A DNA stretch of 64,000 nt from Diadema setosum (taxonomy: Eukaryota; Echinodermata; Echinoidea; Diadematoida; Diadematidae), in contig NC_092705.1 of the NCBI RefSeq assembly GCF_964275005.1, forward strand, positions 3,302,453-3,366,452, given 5' to 3'. Positions 11,859-24,200 of the stretch are shown piece by piece. The notes beneath the pieces are model-generated. The model was not told where the DNA came from. It was given only the letters and a program-made list of their open reading frames with translations, and did no database searches. How positions within the stretch are numbered: position 1 is the first letter of the stretch; each line of letters begins with the position of its first letter. The position numbers and the translations under genes were made by a program.

Positions 11859-14800
11859 ATGAATAAGATTGATATAATTTCGATGAATTGTCGTGGTTTG
11901 GGTAATCAGAAAAAAGGGAACGAGGTTTTGATTTCTTGAAAGCTAGTAAATTTCATATATGTTGTTTACAGGATACTCATTTCAATGCCTTAGAAGAAGA
12001 AAATTTAAGAAGAGAGTGGGGCAGTGATTGTTATTTTAGTTTTGGCACATCAAATTCAAGGGGCGTAGCGATATTATTTCTTGAAGATATCACTATAGAT
12101 ATAAAAGGATATGAAACAGATGATAAAGGTAATTGGTTGATTTTAGATATGAAGTTAATTGAAAATTCTTTCTCTTTGGTTAATATTTATGGGCCAAACA
12201 CAGACTCCCCAGGGTTTTATGAAAATATTCAGACGCTTATACTTAAAACAGAAAATTCATTAGTTGTACTTTGTGGAGATTGGAATTTGGTACAAAATTT
12301 TGATTTGGACACGTATAATTATGTACGGTTAAATAACCCTAGAGCAAAGAAAAAAGTAGATGAAATGAAATGTGATTTGGAGTTGGTAGACCCCTGGAGA
12401 ATACAACATTCTACAGAGAAACAGTTTACATGGCGTCAAGATAATCCTTTGAAATTAGCTAGATTAGATTTTCATTTGATATCTAAGAAAGCATTAACAT
12501 TGGTTGATAAGGTAGATATAATGTCAGGTTTTAGGACGGATCATTCTTTGATTACATTAAGTTTGAATTTAGGATATTGTAGGGGGCCGAGTTACTGGAA
12601 ATTTAATAATACATTATTGAAAGATGATGTGTATATTGAAAAGATAAAAGAATTGATTACACAAACAGTTAAATTTTATGCGATAAATGATATTTCTTAT
12701 GATTGTAGAGATTGTCAATTTGTTATTAATGATCAATTATTCTTTGATACATTATTAATGTTGATAAGAGGTGAAACAATAAGTTATATGAGTCATAAGA
12801 AAAAATTGGAAAAGAATAAGGAAAAACAATTAGAAAAAGATATAATTGAGTTGGAAGGATTGTTGTTAATACAACAAGATGAAGAATTGATTTTAGAGGA
12901 ATTAAAAGAAAAGAGAGAATGTTTGGATAAAATTAGACAGGAAAAAGTGAATAGTATATGTTATAGATCGAAAATTAAGTGGATGGAATTTCGTGAAAAG
13001 CCTTCAACATATTTTTTGAATTTGGAAATGGGTAATGTTATAGATAAACAAATTTTACAATTGGTGGATGAAAATGGAAAGATATTAAATCAGCAACAGG
13101 AAATATTAGAGGAAGTAGCACATTTTTATAGTTCTTTATATAAGAAGCAAAATGTTGAAGATATGGATTTACAAGAAATTTTAGAAGGTCAAGATATTCC
13201 AAGGTTAAATGAAACACTTAGATTGTCTTTAGAAGGCCATTTGCAAATAGAAGAACTGGATCAAATGTTGAAAAATATGAAAAGTAACAAGTCACCTGGA
13301 ATGGATGGATTTACTGTAGAATTTTTTAGAGTATTCTGGGAAGATCTGAGGTTTTTAGTGTTGAGATCATTGAATTATGCATATACAGAGGAAAATATGT
13401 CTTTTTCTCAAAAATTGGGTGTTTTAACTTTGATTCCTAAAGAAGATAAAGATAAGTATTATTTGAAAAATTGGCGACCAATTTATTTGTTCAATGTAGT
13501 TTATAAATTAGCATCGGGATGTATTGCGAATCGAATTAAGAAGTTTTTGTCTTTTGTGATAAGTGAAAATCAGAAAGGGTTGTTATCAGGTAGATTTATT
13601 GGAGAGAATATCCGCCGTTTATATGATTTGATTTTATATACAGATGTCAAAGATATTCCAGCATTGTTACTATTGATTGATTTTGAAAAAGCTTTTGATT
13701 CAATCTCTCATGAGTTTATAATAAAAGTGATGTCATTTTTCAATTTCGGTCCCTCAATAATTTCTTGGATAAATATTTTATATGCTGACGCTTTTTCGTC
13801 TGCTCTGATCAATGGCTTTTTTACTGAGAGATTTAAGATAGAAAGAGGTTGCAGGCAAGGCGACCCTCTTTCTCCATATATATTTTTGTTGTGCAGTGAA
13901 ATATTAAATTTGATGATTTCTGGACCTAATTCATTTTGAAGGGATAAAAATAGATAATATGTTTCACAGAATAGTTCAATATGCAGATGATACACTGTTG
14001 ACATTAAATGGTACAGAGAAGGATTTATTTATAGCAATGAATATTGTTGATAGATTTGCAAATACATCTAGTTTAAAAATTAATGAAAATAAAACAAAAG
14101 TAATATGGATAGGGAAATGTAAGAATAAAGAAGATAGAATGTTGCCTGAAAGAAATCTTCATTGGGTGTATGAAGGAGGTTTTAAGTATCTAGGTATACA
14201 TTTTTTGTTGACTTAGAGAGAACTGTTCAGTATAATTATTATGAAAAAAATGGAAGTGATTAGGAAACAAATGAACTCTTGGCGTAAACGCTCTTTAACA
14301 GTGCTTGGTAGAATTGTAGTTATTAAGTCATTGTTGTTATCAAAATTGAATTATTTGTTTTTGTCTTTGCCAAGTCCTAAAGGTAATTTTTTGAATGAGA
14401 TAAATGATATGTTTTATAGTTTTATATGGGAAAGGAAGCCGGATAAAATAAACAGAATTCAAATGACTCAGACATATGCACAAGGGGGAGTGAAAATGAT
14501 AAATATTTACACACAGGTTACAGCATTGAAAATATCATGGATTAGGAGATTGTTATTTACAACGGATAAATGGTCAGAAAAATTATTGAGTATATTTTTA
14601 CCCCAGACCCATCAATTAGATATGAGTCTCGGAAACGATTTTTTTTTTTTTTTGAACAAGCCTCACATACGTGTAATCCCTTTTGGAAAGAAGTATTCAC
14701 AGCTTACGGCGATTTACTTTCGGTTTATTGTAATAATTTTTAATGTCAACCTTTGTGGAAAAATAATAAAATTACCATAGGGAATGTGTCGGTTTTCAAA

Positions 14801-15763
14801 CGAAAGTGGTATAAAAAAGGAATTCGTTTTGTTAATGATTTGCTAGACGAAGAAGGAAATGTATTATCATTCACTGCCTTTAAGAGGAAATATGATGTTG
14901 ACGTTAATTTTTTAGATTATTTTGGATTGTGTCATGCGGTTAAAGAAGCAGGTTGTGATGGAAATATGAATAATATGGAAAAGTTATGTCAACCAATTAT
15001 ACCTGATATCTTAAAATTGGTTATAAAACATCGTAAAGGATGTTCACATATCTATGATGTTTTGTTAAAGAATAGAAATTATGTATATCAATGTAAAGGA
15101 TTTTTAAAATGGCGACAACTGATACAACTTGAAGAAAAGAAATGGCAATCTTTTTCGTTGGCCCCGTTCAAGTGCACGGAGGATGTTAATTTACGATGGT
15201 TTCAGTTTAAAGTAGTTAATAGAATTTTGTATACAAAATAAGATGTTGAATAGAATTGGATTGGTTGAAAGAAAAGAATGTTCATTTTGTAATGTGTATG
15301 TTGAGACTTTAATACATTTTTTGAGTGAGTGTCAATATGTTGATAGATTGTGGGTTGAAGTAAGAGAATGGATTAATTTTAACACGGGGTTAGACATAAC
15401 ATTTACGACGGACAATAAATTATTTGGTTTTGGAGGTATTAACAATTCGGCATTGAATTGTATTACCATGCTTGTGAGATATGAAATTTATGTTTGTAAA
15501 ATAAGAAAAATGATACTTTGTTTTGATTTATGTAAATATAGTATAAGGGAATATTATGATAAAGAGAAATTTATTGCAAGAAATAATCATAAGTTGCAAG
15601 TGTTTCAGAAAAAATGGTGTCTCTTTAGACACCTTTTTTCTTGATGTATATTATATTGTATTGAATTCGAAAAAGTATGATGTTATTTGAAATATGATGT
15701 ATTACAAAAGAGAATAATAAATATCCCAGTGAGGGAAAAAAGAAAAAAGAAAAAAGAAAAAAC
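11859..15763 (+). mobile_element. Tx1/L1-like LINE, ORF2 nearly complete but dead
   Basis: ORF2 begins at ATG 11859 (MNKIDIISMNCRGLGNQKK). An APE-type endonuclease follows, with CLQDTHF, VNIYGPN, CGDWN, RLDFHL and a TDHS motif (about 11960-12560). After a Lys/Glu-rich linker comes the RT: NKSPGMDGFT, NWRPIYLFN, LIDFEKAFDS, RGCRQGDPLSPYIF and YADDT (13978-13992). The end has the CSFC...HFLSEC zinc-finger-like motif of the clade (about 15275-15330), stop at 15642, AATAAA near 15715 and a GAAAAAA-rich tail to 15763. Breaks visible: frameshifts near 11911 (A-run), 13925, 14203, 14240, 14650 (T-run) and 15239, plus a stop near 14740. No ORF1 is seen upstream, so it is 5' truncated or ORF1 is lost. 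Few breaks relative to length suggest moderate age. Confidence 0.93.
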
Positions 15764-15787
15764 CTTCGGAATAACGAGCTGTAACAG
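15764..15787 (+). mobile_element. Isolated terminus of the 9-bp-TSD foldback family
   Basis: CCTTCGGAATAACGAGCTG followed by TAAC matches the right terminus of the foldback element at 16185-16640 (CCTTCGGAATAACGAACTG then TAACC). It abuts the LINE tail directly. Either the LINE integrated into a foldback copy whose other part is lost, or a deletion joined them. No matching remainder was found before the LINE. Between 15788 and 16166 I see nothing further. Confidence 0.6.
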
Positions 15788-16184
15788 CAGTGGTGATTTT
15801 ATCATGTGTTTCTGGCTGTTTTAAAGTTACCATAGGATGGATAATCATTTCATGAAATAGCGATACTGGTCTTCATCAAACGATTGGCCGAGAGCTATCA
15901 CATGACCAGTCTTTCATTTGGCCTGACTGAACTTTATCAATGGTCTTAGTACTGGTACTTCCTAGGTGATGTATTACATTTACAGTCCGACGACCAGCCA
16001 GGTCTGCGGTCTAGCTGCACTGCCCGACAATGCAACGGACTGTTGGTGTGTGCTTATACCTTTGGTCCTGAAAATAGACTAGTAAAAATAAATAGTTTAG
16101 AGACGACTCCCTTCCCCGCGGAAAGTAGGGAGCGGCTGTCAAAGACATAAATATACGTTGTCTAGAGAGTTTCTGGTTCAAACT

Positions 16185-16640
16185 GGGTGCTGTTCGTTGT
16201 TCCGAAGGTTCGTTATTTCGAAGGTTCGTTATTCCGAAGGTTCATTAATGCGAAACACACAAATTCCCTATACCTAGAGGTTCGTTAATCTAAAAAATGA
16301 AATAGGGTTCGCCGTTTCGAAGGCTCGTTTAGCCGAAAATGAAATAGGGTTCGTTATTCCGAAGGTTCGTTAATCCGAAAATGAAATAGGGTTCGTTGTT
16401 CCGAAGGTTCGTTGATCCGAAATGAAATTTCGATTTCGGATCAACGTTCAATTTCGGAACGTTGAGTCCGTAACGAACGAGCCCTATTTCATTTTCGGAT
16501 TAACGGACCTTCGGAACAGCGAACCCTATTAACGAACCTTCGGAATAACGAATCTTCCGAATAACGAACCTTCGGAATATCGAACCTTCGGACTAAAGAA
16601 CCTTAGGAATAACGAACCTTCGGAATAACGAACTGTAACC
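16185..16640 (+). mobile_element. Foldback element with 9-bp target duplication (Mutator-like?)
   Basis: It starts GGGTGCTGTTCGTTGTTCC and ends GGAATAACGAACTGTAACC, inverted apart from a few bases. The flanks are GTTCAAACT (16176-16184) and GTTTAAACT (16641-16649), an 8-of-9 match and thus a likely 9-bp target duplication. Most of it consists of the module TTCGTTATTCCGAAGG or its complement, with longer variants ending ATGAAATAGGG. It has no coding capacity. Nine-bp duplications are usual for Mutator-like elements, so that is the best guess at class. Confidence 0.75.
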
Positions 16641-16650
16641 GTTTAAACTA

Positions 16651-16727
16651 TGGGAAAAGGTGACTCCACAAGAACTATTCACTGAGGGACGCAGCCCCGA
16701 AGTGAATAGTTCTTTTGGAGACGCCAA
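16651..16727. mobile_element. Small hairpin element nested in the left arm
   Basis: AAGAACTATTCACT (16670-16683) and its exact complement (16701-16714) form a 14-bp stem with a 17-base loop. Outside it, the pairing continues imperfectly (GGTGACTCC with GGAGACGCC). CTAT occurs on both sides (about 16647-16650 and 16728-16731), which could be a 4-bp target duplication. The right arm of the host element lacks this stretch, supporting a separate insertion. Confidence 0.5.
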
Positions 16728-17882
16728 GGCCTATTAGTAGGGCAGATATGTAAAAAAAAATTGGTCGAAATGCTCACATCCGGCGGAAAGTATGAAATTT
16801 TGCATATAGGGGTATTTTGGGACGCTGATTTCAAATATTGCCGGATCCAAGAGATCTGACCACGGGGTCGGCCGCCATTTTGAATTCCAATATGGCCGCC
16901 ATCACAAAACAAATTCAAAGATCCCTATCTTCAGTTCTGAATGACCTGTGGCACCAAAATTTGGTACACATGAGCGTTTTGACACATTGAATTTGATGAC
17001 AGATTGATTCGGAGTGTCTGACAAACATCGAATGGCCGCCATTTTGAATTCCAATATGGCCGCCTCGACGAAATATTCAAAATTCCTATCTCGATTTCTA
17101 AGTCATGTAAGTGGTGAATGACCCTGAAATTAGGTGTAAACAAGTATTTTAACATACTGAGTTAAGATATTAACTGGTGTGATTTGTCTGACAAACGCAA
17201 TGCCTACTATAATTGAATTCCAATGTGGCTACGAAGACAAACATCACGACTAACATTCACGGGCATGTCAAAAAGTGCAGCAAAAAGGAAGCATAATGAA
17301 TGCACCTTTCACTGACGTCACAATGTAAATACATCAGCGCGCACTCTATCAGTTACAAACGCGCGCTCAATCAGGGAGCCTAATTTACAAACGCGAGATA
17401 GAAATTTTCAACACTCCAACATGGCAAATATGTATAAAAATTCAAATTGGCTGCCGTGCAGCTTGTCAGACATATCAAATAAGTCTGTTATTGAAGTCAT
17501 CATATCATCATGCTTTTATATATCAAATTCCAATGGCTAATGTCATTCAGAACTGAACAGAGGGATCTTTGACGGCGGCCATATTGGAATTCAAAATGGC
17601 GGCCGACCCCGTGGTCAGATCTCTTGGATCCGGCAATTTTTGAAATCAGCGCCTCAAAATACCCCTATATGCAAAATTTCATACTTTCCGCCGGATGTGA
17701 GCATCTTTTTCACATATCTGCCCCACTATATAGTTTAACCAGAAACTCGAAATGTTGGTATAGTCAAAGTATTCATGTATATATTTTTAAAAGATATTTT
17801 TTGGATAAAAAGAAATTGAACAAAAGAAGGGGAAATGGGGAAATCCGAGGTGAGAAGTCGTGTGATGGATGCGATGTTGTCA

Positions 17883-18022
17883 GGGGGGCATTTCATGAAG
17901 CGTTTTGGTCGGATATTTTTCTGACAAACCATTACAAGTTACTGAAATTCTTGCATCTGATTGGCTAAGAGCAAATTTGTCCGACAACTTTGTCGGACAA
18001 AATGCTTCATGAAATGCCCCCC
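17883..18022 (+). mobile_element. 140-bp MITE, GGGGGGCATTTCATGAAGC ends
   Basis: Both ends carry GGGGGGCATTTCATGAAGC in inverted orientation, with an interior containing CTGACAAAC, GATTGGCTAAGAGCAAAT and TTGTCCGACAACTTTGTCGG. A second copy lies at 51088-51230 in the opposite orientation. Its size and lack of a gene mark it as non-autonomous. Confidence 0.8.
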
Positions 18023-18370
18023 AGAACTGCTTTGTGACGTCACAGTTGTTTATAAGAAACTGAACGAACATTTCACAGAGTGACGGTACGAAATGTTCAT
18101 TGCGCAATGTCAAAATGGCTTTGTGGCGTCACAATATTATTGTTTTGTTAGAAATTGTAACATTTCACAGCGTACGGCATACGACGCAGTGCGCGATATC
18201 AGATTTGCTTTCTGATGTCACAATTGTTTTGTTAAAAATTTTTACATTTCACCAAAGAGATTTTATATATAATCTCTTTGCATTTCACAGAGTGACTAAG
18301 GTACAAAGCTGCGCACAATTTCAGAATTGCTTTGTGACATCATTTTGCAACTTATACTATTTGCAAAATG
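18023..18370. repeat. Four imperfect repeats of about 90 bp with CRE-like cores
   Basis: TGCTTTGTGACGTCACAGTT recurs in variants at about 18029, 18116, 18206 and 18329, each tied to CATTTCAC and a GCGCAAT-type block. The first copy holds a perfect TGACGTCA (18035-18042), the cAMP response element core; later copies read TGGCGTCA, TGATGTCA and TGACATCA. Whether any is bound by a factor is unknown. Confidence 0.7.
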
Positions 18371-18719
18371 TCGTCATAGGAGTGACTTTGTAAATAGTAG
18401 GCCTACTTCATGGAGTGTTAAACATGCCAACACCCTGACATAGCTGAAAATACCTGTAATCACGTGAAGCTCTTTCAACCAATCACTAGAGCATGAATTT
18501 TTAATGAAAATGTATTTAAGTTTGGGAGGTGTACGGTTGTGGAGCCGGGAAATGTGCAAAAGTCTCGCCGGGAAATGTTCAAACGTCTTGCCGGGAAATA
18601 TGCACATCTCTAAATTGCATCAGTTTCAGTTTCAGTAAGTTTTATTTCTCCGCTTGCATAAAACAAAATAAAATTGAGCAATGAAGATGAATACACTAAA
18701 TGATCCATATAAAAAACAA

Positions 18720-18935
18720 TGAAGTTCCTAAAATACATCCTTGTGGGACTCCACAGAGGACATGTTGTTTATTGGATTCAGTCGACTGATAGGACACAAA
18801 CATATTCCTTTATGTTTTGTCAATAATCTTTAAACCAATTTAAGGCTTGACCATGGATACCGCGTATTTTTCCATTTTATACAATAAAATGTTATGATCT
18901 ATGATATCAGGTGCCTTAATTGCTCAGATCCATGA
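18720..18935 (-). mobile_element. Degenerate LINE reverse transcriptase relic
   Basis: Read on the minus strand, frames give IIDHNILL, then a WFKDY-like block and GVPQGCILG, the order of RT motifs in Jockey/CR1-type LINEs (DTIDHxILL ... WFxxYL ... GVPQGSxLGP). Frames are interrupted several times, so this is an old fragment. It may belong to the family whose C-terminus is at 55458-55601. Confidence 0.65.
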
Positions 18936-19925
18936 AGACCTCATAGCATATTCTTTTATTCTACAACTTTTTGGCATTAGTGGTTCAAACAATATAAGTA
19001 ATTCACAAAAGAGCTGAATGTTTTATCTTCAAAGTGTATATCAAAGGTATATAATTGATCGTTTAATCAATTTCCTAATACCGAAAGGTCCTGCACTGTA
19101 TAACTCCACAGTAGATCCAAATCAAATAGGACAGCGGATTGAGGCTGAATTTGGGGGTCAACTGGCAACTACAGTATCGTATAACAAACAAATGTTGTAA
19201 TATTTTGAAAGTATATGTCTTAACAAACTTACCAGTAAAATTTACCCAGAATTTCTGCGTCGGAACATGCCCAAATGACGTCATCAATATGGCCACCCCC
19301 AAACCAGAAAAAATGAATGGGAATTTTAGGATATCTCAAGTGTTCATTATACAACTGACATTAATCATGAGATAAGTTGCCAGTGTATGTATTTCTTATT
19401 TCCTGCCTTTCTTCAAGCAAAATTGTGCCCATTTGTGACCTCTTTTTCAAAAAAATCTGAGCCAAAATTAGGTCATTTCTATGGCAACTTTATGCTGAAA
19501 ACAATTTTTTTTTCTCAAACAAAAAAATGCAACACCCTCTCAACGATAAACACCATTTTAAATTTATATAAGTATGTAAATTTAATTGACTGGAGTTGAG
19601 ATCTAACCTGTGAGAGACCATAGCTACCATGGTTACACTCAAACTTGCCTGTAGCCATTATAACACAGCTGTCCAGATATCACAATTTTCATTATTAGTG
19701 GTGTATCATGTATATTCCATCTCAGTAGCGGGATTTTTTGTTGTTGTTGTTGTTTTTCGTTTTGCATTTGGCACAATCATAAGACAAGCTGACATTTCGT
19801 TCAAGCCAATTAGGCATAGAACATAGATTAAGTCAATTTCTCATAAGGTGAGACCCTCCTCCACCTCAGCCCCCACTCCCAATAAAAATGGTTAGTTTAT
19901 GGCTGTTCCTTTCTTGCAGTCCTGT
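18936..19925. other. No gene seen
   Basis: AT-rich sequence with a GTT microsatellite near 19738-19756 and scattered A/T runs. No domain, exon or clear repeat structure was recognised. Confidence 0.4.
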
Positions 19926-20096
19926 AGGGTGTTTCACCAAACTTCTCATTGGTTTCAGTTTCACTTCACTGGTTTCAGTCTCGCTATCACTCACCTTTCT
20001 GATTGGTATGTTTCAGTCACGAGGACATGCTAAGTGAAACTGAAAACACTAAGTGACACTGATCTCACTGAAATCAATGTTGGTAAAACGGGTCTT
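19926..20096. mobile_element. Short MITE-like sequence with GTTTCACCAA ends
   Basis: The left end reads GGGTGTTTCACCAAACTT and the complement of the right end reads CCCGTTTTACCAACATT, an imperfect inverted pair. Inside, TTTCAGTTTCACTT and its complement AAGTGAAACTGAAA form further pairing. About 170 bp, non-coding. Confidence 0.45.
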
Positions 20097-20349
20097 GCAT
20101 GGACTTCTGTACGATATCAAAGCAAGCTCATTATACTCGATGGACTACTACAACAAATACTGTACTTCTGAAAGAAATGAAGCACTGTTAACAGAAACTG
20201 GATACACATTTTGTCATAGATCACATTAGTCCAGTCAAAATAGGATTCCACCCACTACTAATTGCAGTAGGAAATTCCACTGCAGTGCTACTTGTTATGG
20301 GCTTCTAAACACCTTACTCAAAGTCCCAAGAAATCCAGTGGGGCAAAGG

Positions 20350-20830
20350 GGCTAAATTTCCATAATATGCAAATTAGCTCCATTATGATAAAAATACAGT
20401 GTTTCCATGAAAATTATACTTCTAGGTTTTAGATTGGAACACCGAAAGTGTTGAAACCTATGTTTACAATGTCAGTTAGTGCGATTCAAACATTCACCAT
20501 GTACATAGTCTGGGCCTCATTTGCATAATATGCAAATTAGCTCCCATAGGCCTAATGATAAAAATACAGTGTTTCCATGAAAACAATGCTTCTAGGATTG
20601 AGACCGGAAGACCAAGAGTGTTGAAATCTATGTTTACGATGTCAGTTAGTGCGATGCAAACATTTCCATGTACATAATCTGGGCCTCATTCGCATAGTAT
20701 GCAAATTAGCTCCCATAATGATAAAACTACAGTGTTTCCATGAAAACAATGCTTCTAGGTTTCAGATTGGAACACCGAAAATGTTGAAACCTATGTTTGC
20801 AAAAATACATAATTATGTTCTATGGGTACA
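20350..20830. repeat. Tandem array, unit about 166 bp, three units
   Basis: The block ATATGCAAATTAGCTCC recurs at about 20363, 20528 and 20697, each followed by ATGATAAAAATACAGTGTTT, a CCATGAAAA block and a TTGAAAYCTATGTTT block. ATATGCAAAT contains an octamer-like ATGCAAAT core in every unit. There is no coding content. Confidence 0.85.
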
Positions 20831-21199
20831 TGCCTTTAAACAGTCCTTCTGGTCCTCTAGCAAAGAAACTTCTGTTTAATGAAATTCAATGGAGTCAACA
20901 GACGATATATTCCTCTGCAATTTTGACTTTAAGACACTGACATATAGTTAAAGTGGTTATCATTCGAAGGGAGCGTATGGGAAGTACCCGCATTAACTGC
21001 CTCTATACATGACCCTTTGTAACGCAAATATCAACGCAATTACAGTCGTTCCAAAAGTGCATGTCTCAAAAAAAAAGTCTTTCCTTGAGTTTTATGACTA
21101 TCACTTGAGTTTTATGTTTATGTATAATTATCGTATGGTGCTATAATCATTGTAAATTCTTTTCATTCAACATAGTTTTACGCACCTCATTTTCTGTTA

Positions 21200-21272
21200 C
21201 AAAGAAAGTGATGTCTATCTGTTCTTGTTAAAAATGAAATAAAAATTAAATTGAATTGTATTGAATTGGATC
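21200..21272 (+). mobile_element. 3' tail of a LINE, (AATTG)-type
   Basis: GTTCTTGTTAAAAATGAAAT is followed by AAAAATTAAATTGAATTGTA and then TTGAATTGG, like the ATAAATGAATTGAATTG tail of the minus-strand LINE at 54771-55601. Only the terminal part is recognisable. Confidence 0.45.
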
Positions 21273-21289
21273 CCTGCCATATCAAGACA

Positions 21290-24200
21290 CTTTTTTTTTT
21301 CTATAAAACTTGCCGGAGTAGAGATAAAATAACAACATTGATCTACAATATCTATGCATTCCAAAGGGTTCACTTGCAGAGACCACCTTGGGAGAGGTGC
21401 TCAAAGTAACTCCATGCATCCTAAAGGCGATGAAAAATATGCAGTATACAACCGAGAAAAATGTTCCATGGTTACATACCTCTGAAAAGCTCTCCCGCCT
21501 GTGTAGCACATACGTTTTTATTTTCGTAAAATGCAATTAAGGTGATATAGGAGACGTTGCTTTACAATATCTATCGTCAAGCCCTTGGGAAGTGCCCAGA
21601 TTACCCCTACCTTGACCGTCGTGGTCCCGAAACAGATTAACAAAACATGCATTATATGCCAAAGCAAACTCACTTGTACATGCATGCCATGTAAAGTCGT
21701 TTTGCCGAGTGGAAATAAAGACACTTTATACTTTTCATGATTTTTAAATGGTAGAGACACTGCTTTACAATCATCATAATGGTCAAAGGGGTGCACATTC
21801 AACGGCGACTGAGTGGGACGTGTTCAAAATCATCGAACCCCAGGGCAATATAAGTAACATGCACTATAGCATATAGCACAAGCATGTTTCAATTTTCAAT
21901 GCCTTCACACTGTCCCGATCGTTACGGTTGTACAGCAATTGCCCTTTTGTTTGTAAGAAATGCAATATAATTACAAAAAGAAAAATGCTCTACATTAACT
22001 ACATTGTCAAAAGGGTGAACATTCAAAAGCAATCCCTTGGGAAATGTCCAAAATTACACCGCCGCTCAAGACCCGTATACATCACACGGATACTATGAAC
22101 GCAAATACCGACGTTCTTTCGTGCATGGTTTTAGAAGTAGTTGCAGCAATACAGCTACACACTTTTATATCAATGAATGTCGTGGAAATGATAGGAGAAG
22201 CATTGCTTCAAAATATCTATTTAGTGGGAGGATGCACATTAACTCTTTATTTGCCATGGTGGAACCCCCTGTGTGCCACGTTATTCTGAGACACATTAAG
22301 GTAGACATGCTTTAAGAAATAATTTTGTTTTTCCAATCTATATAACTTCTACAAATTTCTGTTAAACTGGACATAATAGTGAGCAAAGTTGAAGAGGAAT
22401 GCCAAGCTTTGCTTTGATATAAATTGTATGATAAATCTATTTCTATTTAATTTTTAATGACCAGATGCTACATTACTGTAAAGGTATGACTTTTGCCCAT
22501 GAAACCGTGAGAGAAACGTAGAATTTACACGTAGTTTTAGTTTGGAACACCGCTTGATAGTCGATCACCACATAGAATGCAAGATGTATGTAAAAGGAAC
22601 AAAAGGGCGAGAAAAGCTTTCAGTATACCGCGGGATTAGGCAATTTATCGATCGGTTTAAGCGGATTAGTGCGTTTGAGCGAAATATGCGAAGTTGGCAT
22701 GCCGTCGACTGAGTAAGACGTGCAAACATGGCACATAAAGAGTTAAATGCCAATCCTGTGGGATGTGCCCCCAAAGTACACCACCCTCATGGCAATATAG
22801 AAAACATTGAATATTATTAACGCGAATACACTACATGTTCCAAACGTACGTGTTTTCAAACTTCGATCGTGCCGTAAATCAAGGGCACTTTTGTTTTCAA
22901 AAATACGTTGTAGTTAATAGAGGAGACATTGCTCAATAATATCCATATCGTGAAGAGGGTAAACATTAAAAGACAACCCCATGGGAATTGTCCAAAGGTA
23001 CACCTACGCTCAAGCCCCCTTATGACAAAATATAGATATTAGCAACGTAAACACCGTTGTTCTAGCGTGGATGGTTTTAAAAGCAGTTCCGGCAATATAG
23101 CAAATACACTTTTTAACAATGCAAAGTCATGGAAATGATAGAAGAGGTTTAACTTTACAAGATCTATGCAGTGAAGAGGGTGCACATTAAATGGCAACCC
23201 TGTGGTATGTGCCAAAAAATATTCCACCCTCACGGCAATATATAAGACATATAAGATCATATAATGCGAATATAAATATGTTCCAAACGTGTAAGTCTTC
23301 AAAATGCCATCGTGCCGTACAGCAAAGGCACTTTTGTTTCCAAGAAATACAACTTAATAGAGGAGACATTGCTCTACAATAACTATATTGTCAAAAGGGT
23401 GATAATTCAAAATTAATCCCTTGGGAAGTGTCCAAATTCACACCTGAGCTTACGCCCTCTTGTTACAGAACACATATATTAGCAACGCAAATACCGTAAT
23501 TGTTCTAGCGTGAATGGTTGTAACAGTAGTCCCGGCAATATAGCAAATACAATTTTCATCGATGGGAAGTAATGGAAATGATAGAAGAGACTTAACTTTA
23601 CAAGATCTATACAGTGAAGAGGGTGTGTATTAAACGGCAACCCTGTGGGATGTGCCAAAAATACTCCACCCTCACCGCAATATAGAAAACATTATAATAT
23701 CATATAACGCAAATATATATATGTTCCAAACGTACGTGTTTTCGAAATTCCATCGTGCCGTATAGCAAAGGCACTCTTGTATCCAAAAATGCAACCAATT
23801 ACTAGAGGAAGCATTGCTCTACAATAACTACATTGTCAAAATGGTGAACATTCAAAGGTAATCTGTCTGAATTTACGTGAACTTGTTTGTGTCACCCTCT
23901 TTTGTAGCGTTTGTGTTTAGTGGTTACGTTTATATTCCTCTTTTTTTTTTTCTTGGTATCTAGTTTCTGCTATATTGTAATGTATTTCATTATGTTATGC
24001 TTGTTGTTTTTCATTTTTTTTTTATTGTTAATTTACTTTGATTGATTTGTTAACTGTTGTGTTGTTTTTGTTGTTGCTGTAACACTGTACTCACGGCCTC
24101 TCTGAAAAACAGCCTCATCTGGCTGATCGAGGGCATTTTATCCCGTGATTAAATAAAATAAAACAAACAAACAAACAATCTTTGGGGATGTGTCTAAATT

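Larger units (their letters stand above)
16167..17748. mobile_element. Non-autonomous inverted-repeat DNA element with nested insertions
   Basis: The left arm (GAGTTTCTGGTT near 16167, then 16733-16950) matches the complement of the right arm (about 17530-17748). Shared blocks are GGGCAGATATGT, GCTCACATCCGGCGGAAAG, TGCATATAGGGGTATTTTG, CCGGATCCAAGAGATCTGAC and GGCCGCCATTTTGAATTCCA. The left arm is interrupted by a foldback element (16185-16640) and by a small hairpin element (about 16651-16727). The middle repeats the GGCCGCCATTTTG module and has CG-rich patches, but no transposase. Without the insertions the element is about 1 kb with arms near 220 bp. The superfamily is not determined. Confidence 0.7.

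Noticed and set aside
11591-11866. A LINE ORF1 upstream of the Tx1/L1-like ORF2
   Set aside because: The open frame consists of a TAG-rich simple stretch and lacks a zinc knuckle, RRM or coiled coil.
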